Assembly (NCBI GenBank): GCA_937922675.1
Contig: CALAJN010000004.1
Location: forward strand, 62,001 to 126,000
DNA from: an uncultured Granulosicoccaceae bacterium
GTDB lineage: Bacteria; Pseudomonadota; Gammaproteobacteria; Granulosicoccales; Granulosicoccaceae
Length of the DNA: 64,000 nt
Direction: 5' to 3'
The notes beneath the pieces were generated by a model, which saw only the letters and a list, made by a program, of their open reading frames with translations, was not told the DNA's origin and ran no database searches. A program made the translations under genes and the position numbers. Shown here piece by piece: positions 56,628-64,000 of the stretch (position 1 is its first letter; each line of letters starts with the position of its first letter).

Positions 56628-57920
56628 TTACTCGCTGAGAGGAAAGCGAAACTTGATGGTGACGTCATAACCTACCCAGGTGTCATCGGGCTGACTTTCG
56701 TCGCCGAGCTGAAAGGCTCGCCGGTCAACAATGAACTCACCGGTGGCAAAGCGCTCGTCATCCCCGGATTCAATAGCGAGCGGGAACTGCACCTCCAGAT
56801 CAATACCCTTGATGCTCAGTATGCCGTTGACTTGCAGGATCTGCGGGTCGTCTGTTGGCTCAATCAGACTCGAGACAAATTGCGCCTCGGGATGGTTTTC
56901 AATATCAAACCAGTCAGCGTCTCGTATGGATCCATCGACACCACTGTCAGTGCTGGTCACAGAGGCGGTTACCACGGTCGCTTCCAGTTGGCTTTGCGCA
57001 GGATCTGCGATGTCTATGAGTGCCGAGACGTTGGCATCAGCGAAGACACCCGGTGTAGCTGCACTGGTGATGTCGGCAATGAAGCTGACCTCGGCGTTGC
57101 CGGCCGCCACAATGGCTGCCTGGCGATCATTCCACTTGTAGCCCACCAGTACTGCAGCGATCGCGAAAACCCCTGCAACAGAGCCTATAAATTTGGCGCG
57201 CCAGGCGCGAGACTGCCAATCAGGTGCCATGCGCAGCAGTACGCCATCGCGATCAATCAGGTGGTGCTTCAGTGCTGCTCCGATGTGCAGCAACAACATT
57301 GCGATCAATATGTGTCCAGACTGTTCGTGCAAGGTATGAAACAGATGTGCAACTGACTCGCGGCTGTCCAGCGTGGGAAGCACCGGCAGGTGCGGCCACG
57401 GAATCACGCCAAAGAGGACCGTATCAATGTTCAGCGGGGAGGCGGATACCATTACCCATCCGGTGATCGGCAAGGCGAACATCAACAGATAGAGCAGGCC
57501 GTGGGTGACACTCGCCGCAAGGCGCTGCCATACGGGCCCGTCAACCGGGGTCGCTGGCGGTGTGTGCGCCATGCGCCAGACAATGCGCAACACCGCCAAT
57601 AGCAGCACGGTGATACCGAAACTCTTGTGCAGCTGGATGAAGCTCACGTAGGTCGCACTAGTCTCGTCAAGCGAGGCAGTGAACTTGCCGAAGCCGAGCA
57701 GGCTGATGATCAGTATCGCCATTGACCAATGCAGCAACATCGCAACGTCGCCGTAACGTGGCAGCGCGCGTCGTGCCGATAGAGATTGTCCGGATGACGC
57801 GCTGGGCGTTGGGGTATTGGTGCTGGTCAACTTGCGAGAGTAGGGAAAGTGGCTGCTGGGTGTGTCGTGGGTACGTCTTCGAACGTGTGTGTTGAGAGTT
57901 CGGCGGGACTGTATGCCCAC
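56628..57920 (-). CDS. cytochrome b561 fused to YceI domain
   Basis: A 430-aa inner-membrane protein. Four helices at about 60-240 form a cytochrome b561: candidate heme histidines are in MLLHWSMAI, QLHKSFGI and in SGHILIAMLLLHIG. From about 270 a YceI-type lipocalin-like domain follows (ADWFDIENHPEAQFVSS, ILSIKGIDLEVQFPL), expected in the periplasm where it may bind an isoprenoid quinone. The first 50 residues are polar and the GTG start is uncertain. It lies 45 bp after the separate yceI gene. Confidence 0.88.
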   Translation of the reverse strand: MGIQSRRTLNTHVRRRTHDTPSSHFPYSRKLTSTNTPTPSASSGQSLSARRALPRYGDVAMLLHWSMAILIISLLGFGKFTASLDETSATYVSFIQLHKSFGITVLLLAVLRIVWRMAHTPPATPVDGPVWQRLAASVTHGLLYLLMFALPITGWVMVSASPLNIDTVLFGVIPWPHLPVLPTLDSRESVAHLFHTLHEQSGHILIAMLLLHIGAALKHHLIDRDGVLLRMAPDWQSRAWRAKFIGSVAGVFAIAAVLVGYKWNDRQAAIVAAGNAEVSFIADITSAATPGVFADANVSALIDIADPAQSQLEATVVTASVTSTDSGVDGSIRDADWFDIENHPEAQFVSSLIEPTDDPQILQVNGILSIKGIDLEVQFPLAIESGDDERFATGEFIVDRRAFQLGDESQPDDTWVGYDVTIKFRFPLSE

Positions 57921-57965
57921 CGAACGTTCACAACGAGGAAGTGGTGCCGTCTTTTCAGAGCAGTA

Positions 57966-58571
57966 CTACTTGTTTTCAAGCTCGGCTGTGACTTCGATAG
58001 CCACTTCGTCGCCAACTGCCGGAGCTGCGGCACCCATGCCGAAGTCAGAGCGCAGCACTTCAGTGGTGGCGCTGATGCCGAGCATCGGCACGCCGCTGCG
58101 CGGATGTGGCATAGCGCCATTGATGTTGACGTCCAGTACCACTGGCTGGCTGGTTCCCTTGATGGTCAGATCACCCATCACCTTGAGCGCGCCAGCATCA
58201 CCTGCTTCAACCGAGGTAGACGCAAAAGTGATTTCAGGATGTGCAGCTACATCAAACCACTTGTCGCCGGTCAGATGCTCTTTCCAGATGTCCGAACCTG
58301 CGACAACGCTGGCAGGGTCAATGGTTACAGCAATGGTGGATTGGGTCGGGTCATCGACGTCGAGTTCTACGGTGATGTCAAAGTCATCAAATGCGAGGGT
58401 GGGGTTGGACAACCCCAGGTGGTTGTAGCTGAAATTGATATAGGCGTGGGTCGGGTCGACCACGTAGGTGCCCGAGGGAATCGCGGAGAGATCCTGTGCG
58501 ACTACGGACGAAGTGACCAAAGCACTGCCTACAAGCATTGAGGCGGCAACAGATTGACGTAAAAAGCGCAT
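57966..58571 (-). CDS. YceI family periplasmic protein
   Basis: A 201-aa secreted protein. A signal peptide (MRFLRQSVAASMLVGSALV..., cleaved after VVA near 25) is followed by the YceI fold: YVVDPTHAYINFSYNHLGLS, TGDKWFDVAAHPEITFAST and DLTIKGTSQPVVLDV. YceI proteins bind polyisoprenoids such as quinones. The ATG at 58571 is chosen because it begins the signal peptide; longer frames run through the tRNA. It forms a unit with the b561-YceI gene. Confidence 0.93.
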   Translation of the reverse strand: MRFLRQSVAASMLVGSALVTSSVVAQDLSAIPSGTYVVDPTHAYINFSYNHLGLSNPTLAFDDFDITVELDVDDPTQSTIAVTIDPASVVAGSDIWKEHLTGDKWFDVAAHPEITFASTSVEAGDAGALKVMGDLTIKGTSQPVVLDVNINGAMPHPRSGVPMLGISATTEVLRSDFGMGAAAPAVGDEVAIEVTAELENK

Positions 58572-58641
58572 TGCAAGGATTCCATTAGCAAGTGAGGAGC
58601 GGTATCTACAGGATACCAACATGTCTTTGCTTGGATTGTTC

Positions 58642-58671
58642 ATGACGAAAATGGTTTCACCCCTGTATGAT
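58642..58671 (+). promoter_or_regulatory. candidate promoter for tRNA-Arg
   Basis: ATGACG (58642-58647), an 18-bp spacer, then TATGAT (58666-58671; five of six -10 matches). A GC-rich discriminator follows. It lies about 65 bp upstream of the mature tRNA. Confidence 0.4.
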
Positions 58672-58736
58672 TCGCAATTCTTCGGGGGGCGAATGCGCTT
58701 CGAAGCGATGGGGCTCCCTGCCGAGCCTTTGGCTGC

Positions 58737-58813
58737 GCGCCCGTAGCTCAGTTGGATAGAGCACCTGGCTTCGAACCAGGTGGTCGGAGGTTCGAGTCCT
58801 TCCGGGCGCGCCA
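58737..58813 (+). tRNA. tRNA-Arg, anticodon TCG
   Basis: A 77-nt tRNA with encoded CCA. Acceptor stem GCGCCCG/CGGGCGC with discriminator G, D-arm TAGCTCAGTTGGATAGAG, anticodon stem CCTGG/CCAGG with loop CTTCGAA (anticodon TCG), and T-arm GTTCGAGTC. It reads CGA codons. TTTTTT follows the CCA directly and may end the transcript. Confidence 0.96.
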
Positions 58814-58838
58814 TTTTTTGCCTGCATGTGATGTGCGA

Positions 58839-59993
58839 TCAGCCCCTCCCCGGCAACGGGAGCTGCGACAAACAGCTACGACGGATCACATCCAGCGCTC
58901 CCTCGACACTGTTATTGGCCCACCGTGCGGACTCCGGTGTAAATGCCAGACACAAGGCCTGCGACGCGCGCCTGCGCGTGGGCGAGTGTTCTGGCAAGTG
59001 GTGATAGGCTCGATTTTCACGTCGTAGCGCAGAGAGGACGTTGAGCGGTCCGACGGTGCCAACCTCGACACAGAGGTAGACATAGTGTTTGTCGTGAGCG
59101 CGCTGCGTGCACCACCGCGCCAGACTGCCGCGCGCCTCATAGGGGTTGCCGGGCCGGTCATCAGCGACACAAGGCAGGCCGTAGTGTTGTTGCACGCGCT
59201 GTTCGAGCGTCGTGGCAGGTGTGGATGCACGCGTCGACAAGGGCTGACTGGCGCCGTCTGTCTGCGCTGCTGTACTCGCAGCAGCGATCAAGGTGATCTT
59301 CCCTGACCGGCCCAGCCCGCTGTGGATGTCCAGATGCGTGATCGCGGGCGAGTCATCAATCAGCTGGCTGAGTATCCCTTGTAGCCGGTGCGAACTCACC
59401 GACAACGATGACCCGCCGAAGAACAGGCCTTTCGGGTGGGTGTATTGACCCTGTGCGATAGCAGCGGCGAGTCGTTTCGTGCCCCTGTCGAGCACGATCT
59501 TGCGCAGCGACGCCAACCTGAACTGAAGCTCATCGGTGAGCCCTTGCGTGCCAGCCGGATTGATCAAGCGATCGAGCGACGGGTAGGCCGGGTGTGTTTC
59601 CGGTAGCGCTGATGCTGAGTCAATGAAGTTGCGATTCAAATCAACATTGTTGGCATCAACGCGCCGCGAGTAAACAAAGCCCCACGGGTTGACAGCGTGA
59701 ATCATCACAACGCCAACGCCCGGAGGCAGGCCCGTGATGGCTAGTCGGCGCAAGGCCTCGGTTTGTACGACGCTACCGAACTTTCCTTCGACACCGTGCA
59801 CGCCACTGGTGACTACCACCAGGTGATCAGCGTTCCGGGCACCGAGGGTTGCAACATCTATTGACAGGTATTCGCCACCGAGGCGTTTTTTCGGGATGGG
59901 GTGTCTCGACTGCCGAGCATCGCATGCCAAAGCCCAACCCGTAAAATTCAGCCGAGCTTCTGTGTAGCTAACCGGCCAGCTGTGGTGGTACAT
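58839..59993 (-). CDS. DUF2817 family protein (M14-like peptidase fold)
   Basis: A 384-aa protein of the DUF2817 family, a branch of the M14 carboxypeptidase clan. VVTSGVHGVEGKFGS (metal His/Glu), HAVNPWGFVYSRRVDANNVDLNRNF (given by its parts HAVNPWGF and DANNVDLNRNF) and THLDIHSGLG (second metal His) are visible. No signal peptide is seen, so it may act in the cytoplasm. Substrate unknown. It lies between tRNA-Arg and crtB, 13 bp from the crtB stop, on the same strand as the bch-crt genes. Confidence 0.85.
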   Translation of the reverse strand: MYHHSWPVSYTEARLNFTGWALACDARQSRHPIPKKRLGGEYLSIDVATLGARNADHLVVVTSGVHGVEGKFGSVVQTEALRRLAITGLPPGVGVVMIHAVNPWGFVYSRRVDANNVDLNRNFIDSASALPETHPAYPSLDRLINPAGTQGLTDELQFRLASLRKIVLDRGTKRLAAAIAQGQYTHPKGLFFGGSSLSVSSHRLQGILSQLIDDSPAITHLDIHSGLGRSGKITLIAAASTAAQTDGASQPLSTRASTPATTLEQRVQQHYGLPCVADDRPGNPYEARGSLARWCTQRAHDKHYVYLCVEVGTVGPLNVLSALRRENRAYHHLPEHSPTRRRASQALCLAFTPESARWANNSVEGALDVIRRSCLSQLPLPGRG

Positions 59994-60006
59994 CTCGCCG
60001 TAGGCA

Positions 60007-61041
60007 CTAACCAGTCACTCGATGCGACTGCCGGGAGCCCAATAACGTAAACAGGCGTTCAACAGTGGGCTGATAAGGAGTGGAGTCGATATCTTGCAAC
60101 AGGTAGCGCGTCTCTGCCAAGGGTGGCCAGGCGAGGGTATCGCGGCGCGCGTGCGTGTCGCGGCACGGAAAGCTGAGCATCGCCTTACCCAGCAGGCCTG
60201 CCTTGCGACTGCGCGGCACGATGGCACGTTGGGTCACCGTGTCATACCCTTGCTGCGCGATCTGATCACCGATCGAGGAATAGATCAGTCTCGCTGCGCG
60301 TATGGCAGGTCGGCAGCGCAGCGGCAATAATACAAGTCCTGAATCCGCTCGCTGATACAGAATGTCGGCGTAGCTCAGCAGGCGTTTGCACATGGCGGTA
60401 ATGCACGGGTTCGGTTGAGGGTCTGTCAGCCATTGTTCGGCATCGAGGCCGCACTCGTTGAACCACTGTCTCGGCAAATAGAGTCTGCCCATGCCTGCGT
60501 CTTCTCCGATGTCGCGAGCGATGTTGGTCAGTTGCATGGCAACACCGAGGTCGCAGGCGCGGGCAACAGCGCGTTCGTCCGAGCTGCCCATGATCAAGGA
60601 CATCATGATACCGACGCAGCCAGCAACTCTTGCGGCGTAGTCGTAAAGCTCCGACAAGGTCTCATAAGAGCGTCCGCTGGCGTCCCAGGCAAGTCCTTCG
60701 ATCAAGGCTGCCGGTAGCGCTCGTGGAATATCAAAGCGCCTGACGACCTCGGCTAGTGCTCGATCCTCCGGGTTCGCTTCTGGCGTTCCGGCGTGAATCA
60801 GATCCAGTCGTCGGTAAAGGTCTGCTATCGCCTCATCACCGGCATCATCGGCATCAATCAGGTCGTCTGCGATACGGCAAAATGCATACAAACCGATCGC
60901 AGGGGTGGCGATATCGCGCGGCAACAGCCACGAGGCCATATGAAAGGAATGCGATCCATTACGAATCAACTCGCGACAGGCAGCGAGTTCATCAGTGGTT
61001 GAGCGATACGAATTACGTTCAGGCGCGTGCAGCTGTGGCAT
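60007..61041 (-). CDS. crtB: phytoene synthase
   Basis: A 344-aa squalene/phytoene synthase-family enzyme that condenses two geranylgeranyl diphosphates. The two Asp-rich motifs are YAFCRIADDLIDADD near 52-66 and LTNIARDIGEDAGMGRLYLP near 175. The phytoene reading comes from the GEDAGMGRLYLP form and the bch neighbours. It overlaps the bchO end by 23 bp. It would supply carotenoid to the photosystem. Squalene synthase (HpnC/D) is the alternative. Confidence 0.88.
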   Translation of the reverse strand: MPQLHAPERNSYRSTTDELAACRELIRNGSHSFHMASWLLPRDIATPAIGLYAFCRIADDLIDADDAGDEAIADLYRRLDLIHAGTPEANPEDRALAEVVRRFDIPRALPAALIEGLAWDASGRSYETLSELYDYAARVAGCVGIMMSLIMGSSDERAVARACDLGVAMQLTNIARDIGEDAGMGRLYLPRQWFNECGLDAEQWLTDPQPNPCITAMCKRLLSYADILYQRADSGLVLLPLRCRPAIRAARLIYSSIGDQIAQQGYDTVTQRAIVPRSRKAGLLGKAMLSFPCRDTHARRDTLAWPPLAETRYLLQDIDSTPYQPTVERLFTLLGSRQSHRVTG

Positions 61042-61891
61042 GGACGTCTTCCTCGGTCTGGTGAGTGGTGGGTGCGTCTTGCTCGCTCGTGCTGTACCTC
61101 AGTATCAGTCTGGCGATAGCGTCGGGTACTTCTTCATGTGCCAGGTGGCCGACCTTGTCGACAATGTCGAGCGTGGAGCCCGCAATGTGCGCTTGTAGTC
61201 GATAGGCATCACGCGGTGGAATCATCCGATCTTTGGCGGCGGCGATAAAATGTACCGGTATGTCGAGCCGGGGCAGGTCGGGGTAGAGGTTCTCGAGACG
61301 CCATGCGGCCATCATCTGTAGCGCTCCGGAGACATGCTGTGCATCCGAGCCGAGTGACTGGTAGGCATCGATGCCAGCGGTGTCGAGTGTGGAGCCGGTC
61401 TGGCGCAACAGACGCTCGAGCACTGCTGGATTCTGGACTCGCCTGGCAAACAGCGAACTCAGGAACGGTGCGCGAGCACTCGCGCGAGCGAGGGGTGAGA
61501 AGGTCAGCCGCGCGAGGCCGTTAAGAGGCACCAGCGCACCATTCAGGCTGATCAATCGAGTCAGGCACCCGGGCCTCCGCAGTGCCATCTGCGCAAGAAT
61601 GGCGGCGCCTGCAGAGTGGCCTACCCCTGTGACAGGTCCTGGTGGAATGTCAAGCTGATCCAGCAATCCAAGTATGGCGTTCGCCATCGCGGGCAGTGAT
61701 AGATCAGCCTGCTTCGTGCTGCGCGTTCGTGCATGGCCAGGCAGGTCCAGAGAGACAACGGTGTGCTGTGTTGCGAGCAGTGGGATCAGTTGCTGCCAAG
61801 AGTGTGCTGAGGCGCCGGTACCGTGCAATAACAAGCACAAGGGGCCAGTGCCTGTGCGCTCCAGGTGCCATTGGTAACCGCCGATGTTCAT
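61019..61891 (-). CDS. bchO: alpha/beta hydrolase, magnesium chelatase accessory protein BchO
   Basis: A 290-aa alpha/beta hydrolase. The oxyanion segment is LLLHGTGASAHSW near 19-31 and the nucleophile is the Ser in GHSAGAA near 96. The order bchI-bchD-bchO is typical of purple bacterial photosynthesis clusters, where BchO accompanies the chelatase although its reaction is not firmly known. Its ATG overlaps the bchD stop (ATGA). Confidence 0.92.
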   Translation of the reverse strand: MNIGGYQWHLERTGTGPLCLLLHGTGASAHSWQQLIPLLATQHTVVSLDLPGHARTRSTKQADLSLPAMANAILGLLDQLDIPPGPVTGVGHSAGAAILAQMALRRPGCLTRLISLNGALVPLNGLARLTFSPLARASARAPFLSSLFARRVQNPAVLERLLRQTGSTLDTAGIDAYQSLGSDAQHVSGALQMMAAWRLENLYPDLPRLDIPVHFIAAAKDRMIPPRDAYRLQAHIAGSTLDIVDKVGHLAHEEVPDAIARLILRYSTSEQDAPTTHQTEEDVHATAARA

Positions 61892-63798
61892 GCGCGACCC
61901 ATGACAATGTCGGGAAGCGCTGTGATACCGGAGCGTGGCAGGGCCAGATACCGAGCCTGCATCAAGCCCGCGAGTTGCCGGGCAGGCTCGCTGGGCCGAG
62001 GTGCAGTATCAATGAACAACAGGCGTGCATTTAGCGAGGCTAGCCTGCGTGCCTGTTGCTCAGCATCGCTTCGCGCTTCTGATCGCTTGTGGCTGCCGCC
62101 GAGCGCGACGTTGCCACGACCGTCTGTCATGAAGACACAAACCGGGAATTCTCCCGCTTGTTGCAGGTTTTTCACCAACTGTTCTGCTGCCTGCAGGCCC
62201 GCCGCCAGGGGTGTACTGCCGCCTCCTGGCAGGCCTTGCAAGCTGCGGCGGGCACGCGTCAGAGAGCGTGTCGGTGGCAGAGCAAGCAAGGCATTGTTGC
62301 CTTTGAAAGTGATTAGTGCCACTCGATCACGGCGGATGTAGCACTCGGCGAGCATCAGCTGTGCTGCACCCTTGGCCTCGGCAAGGCGATGCATGGCTGC
62401 CGAGCCTGAGGCATCGACGACAAACACCGTGGTGTTGCGTGGCGACTGGCGATAGCGGGTAACGCGAAGATCAGAACAGCGCAGGGCAAGTCGTGGGCGT
62501 ATTGCAGCAGAGTTGCAATCAGTAGAGGGCGCCTTCTGGCGTCGTAGTGTCTGGTAGGGGATTGCTGCCTTGAGTGTCTCCAGAACATTGAGTCTGCAAG
62601 CGCGCTGACCACGACGCAGTGGTCGAACACCGGCTGGACGACCGCGAGGCCCGCCGATGACTGACAGGCCGCGGTCCTTGCCGGTGACGGTTATCGGTCT
62701 TGCACTACCGCGAGCCGCTTGGCGTCGTGTCGACAAGCTGTCAAGCGTTTGCGGTGGTAAAACGGCTCGCGCGGCCTCGATCAATTGCTCCTGCAGATTG
62801 TCGCTACTGCAGCTGGTGTCGTCTGTGTTTTCAAGCTGCTCGGATTCAGGTGAAGCCGCTTCCTCGATCTGATCCTCGATCTGATCCTCATTGGCGTTTG
62901 CATCTGTCGCATCTTGTTCATCCCGGGGCGTGTCCGCTGCCGGGTTATCCGACGTGGTGTCATTTGCGGCTTCAGTGTCGTCGGACAGGTCGGTTACCGA
63001 GATTGGCGCACGGGGTGCGAGAGCCAGCTGCACGCCGATGACAACATCCTGATCGGCAATCATGGGCCGATCGTGCAGCCAGGCGTGTGCACGAGCGACG
63101 CGCAGACAGGCGTGCATCGCGTGCATGGAGTCGATGCCAAGAGACATCGACAGCTCGGTCAGATCTTGCAGTATGCGCTCTGGCAAAGTGACATTGACGG
63201 GAAAGGCTGTGGTGTCCGAGCGTGCAATGGATTGTGCAGGCGGTGCACACTCTTGAAGTACTGCATCCAGTTCAGCGAGCGGCAGTGTTGGCAAGGTCAG
63301 GTGAATGGCAAGACGTTCGGCGAGCGCGCTGTCAGCCACGCCCGGTTCATCGTCCAGACTTTCATCGAAGGCAATGATCGCTGGAAACAGTTGCTGGTGT
63401 GTAGTTGCGGCCACTGCCTGTTTGTCAATCGCGCTCTTGTCCATTTCAATGGCCAAGCCGTGTGTCACTGCAGTGGGGAGTCGCTCGGCTGCAGTCAGCA
63501 GTAGCGCGTTGTCTCGGGCACGCGCCACGAGGCCATCGATATACATGGGTGTACCTGTAGCCAGAGTCTGCGCGGTGTCCAATCCGCCGAACAGGTGCTC
63601 GACTGAGGTGGTCGGGGCCACACGGTGCAACTCAAGTGAATGCTCAAGGCGTGCTTGAACAGCATCGCGAACAGGGCCGGGTGCTGCCTTTATGAGTATT
63701 CCACGCACAAAGCCAGGTCGTGCACTCAGTAAATTGATTGCGGTCAGCGCGAGCTGTAATTGGAAGCGAGCGTGCGCTATTGCAGTGTCAGCAGTCAT
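61888..63798 (-). CDS. bchD: magnesium chelatase subunit D
   Basis: A 636-aa subunit of the ATP-driven enzyme that inserts Mg into protoporphyrin IX. It has a degenerate AAA+ domain (about 1-260), an acidic linker (about 275-345, with DQIEDQIEEAASPE), and a VWA domain (about 440-630) with the metal site DASGSAAMHRL. GGGSTPLAAGL and MTDGRGN complete the VWA motifs. It commits the cell to bacteriochlorophyll. It lies 56 bp after bchI. Confidence 0.94.
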   Translation of the reverse strand: MTADTAIAHARFQLQLALTAINLLSARPGFVRGILIKAAPGPVRDAVQARLEHSLELHRVAPTTSVEHLFGGLDTAQTLATGTPMYIDGLVARARDNALLLTAAERLPTAVTHGLAIEMDKSAIDKQAVAATTHQQLFPAIIAFDESLDDEPGVADSALAERLAIHLTLPTLPLAELDAVLQECAPPAQSIARSDTTAFPVNVTLPERILQDLTELSMSLGIDSMHAMHACLRVARAHAWLHDRPMIADQDVVIGVQLALAPRAPISVTDLSDDTEAANDTTSDNPAADTPRDEQDATDANANEDQIEDQIEEAASPESEQLENTDDTSCSSDNLQEQLIEAARAVLPPQTLDSLSTRRQAARGSARPITVTGKDRGLSVIGGPRGRPAGVRPLRRGQRACRLNVLETLKAAIPYQTLRRQKAPSTDCNSAAIRPRLALRCSDLRVTRYRQSPRNTTVFVVDASGSAAMHRLAEAKGAAQLMLAECYIRRDRVALITFKGNNALLALPPTRSLTRARRSLQGLPGGGSTPLAAGLQAAEQLVKNLQQAGEFPVCVFMTDGRGNVALGGSHKRSEARSDAEQQARRLASLNARLLFIDTAPRPSEPARQLAGLMQARYLALPRSGITALPDIVMGRA

Positions 63799-63854
63799 GT
63801 TGGCTCATGCAATCACCGGGGCATCGAACCAGCGCTTGGTGGCTCGTCGCCAGC

Positions 63855-64000
63855 TCATGCAGCGAGGCCGATTGCGTCCAGTGCACGCTGCACACGGGCG
63901 CCAGAGCCTGTGTCATCCAGTGGGTCGCGTCGTAGACGGTGAGACAAAGCCATGTTCGCAACACGAGCAATATGCGCCTCGGTAACCGCCTCGGCTCCGT
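63855..64000 (-). CDS. bchI: magnesium chelatase subunit I, C-terminal fragment (continues outside window)
   Basis: About 48 C-terminal codons of the AAA+ chelatase subunit are visible, ending at the TGA (63857-63855). The reading AEAVTEAHIARVANMALSHR followed by LRRDPLDDTGSGARVQRAL matches the BchI end, where MALRHRLRRDPLDE is typical. The rest of the gene, and probably the photosynthesis cluster, extends to the right. Confidence 0.88.
   Translation of the reverse strand, partial: GAEAVTEAHIARVANMALSHRLRRDPLDDTGSGARVQRALDAIGLAA

Noticed and set aside
56532-57356. 274-codon rightward frame
   Set aside because: It lies antisense to the cytochrome b561-YceI gene, which has clear domain motifs; no motif is seen in the rightward reading.
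57849-58541. 230-codon rightward frame
   Set aside because: Antisense to yceI and the start of the b561 gene; Cys- and Arg-rich translation without motifs.
58572-58814. Longer frame of yceI running back through tRNA-Arg
   Set aside because: It crosses the tRNA and the signal peptide begins at 58571.

Overview
This 64 kb window is a dense chromosomal segment, probably from a marine gammaproteobacterium capable of aerobic anoxygenic phototrophy. The gammaproteobacterial guess rests on a Rof (Rho-inhibitor)-like domain, YgiQ, Tex and a COG4255-type protein. The phototrophy inference rests on bchI (partial), bchD, bchO and crtB at the right edge. The mix resembles marine groups such as Granulosicoccus, but this is inference; no 16S or other strong marker gene is present. 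There are no insertion sequences, phage genes or CRISPR arrays.

The left third (about 0.2-23.4 kb) is a methylated-amine locus. After a glutaredoxin-Rof fusion comes tmm (TMA monooxygenase), then an EamA transporter, an XRE-cupin regulator, a small gamma-glutamylcyclotransferase-like gene and tex. A ten-gene leftward block follows: mgsA-mgsB-mgsC-gmaS-amt-(61-aa membrane protein)-dmmD-dmmA-dmmB-dmmC. Divergent from it runs tmoX-tmoW-tmoV-tdm (TMAO importer and TMAO demethylase). Together they cover TMA -> TMAO -> dimethylamine -> methylamine -> gamma-glutamylmethylamide -> N-methylglutamate. The last step (N-methylglutamate dehydrogenase) can be supplied by a four-subunit sarcosine-oxidase-like operon at 50.1-55.5 kb, whose true substrate cannot be settled from sequence.

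Next (23.4-28.0 kb) is a urate catabolism module on two divergent arms: uraH-puuD-allA-puuE leftwards and uraD-allE rightwards. It runs from urate to glyoxylate plus urea except for allantoate amidohydrolase, which is not in the window. The nitrogen-scavenging theme continues with a BCCT transporter (31.5-33.2 kb). Also in the 28-37 kb stretch are scoAB, an ABC exporter, two fumarylacetoacetate-hydrolase-family genes with a possible coupled 49-aa ORF, and a GST-like gene.

From 36.8 to 49.9 kb lie a glycine-amidinotransferase-like gene coupled to ygiQ, an RND efflux pair behind a palindromic operator candidate, an HTTM-DCC fusion, an Arg-rich unknown, a surface-anchored astacin protease and an STN-domain protein. 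From 55.5 kb come a COG4255 protein, a cytochrome b561-YceI fusion with a separate YceI, tRNA-Arg(TCG), a DUF2817 peptidase-like gene and the crtB-bchODI end of a photosynthesis cluster.

The most unusual single gene is the glutaredoxin-Rof fusion at 227-733. All functional calls are from reading motifs and remembered family sequences; no database search was run.
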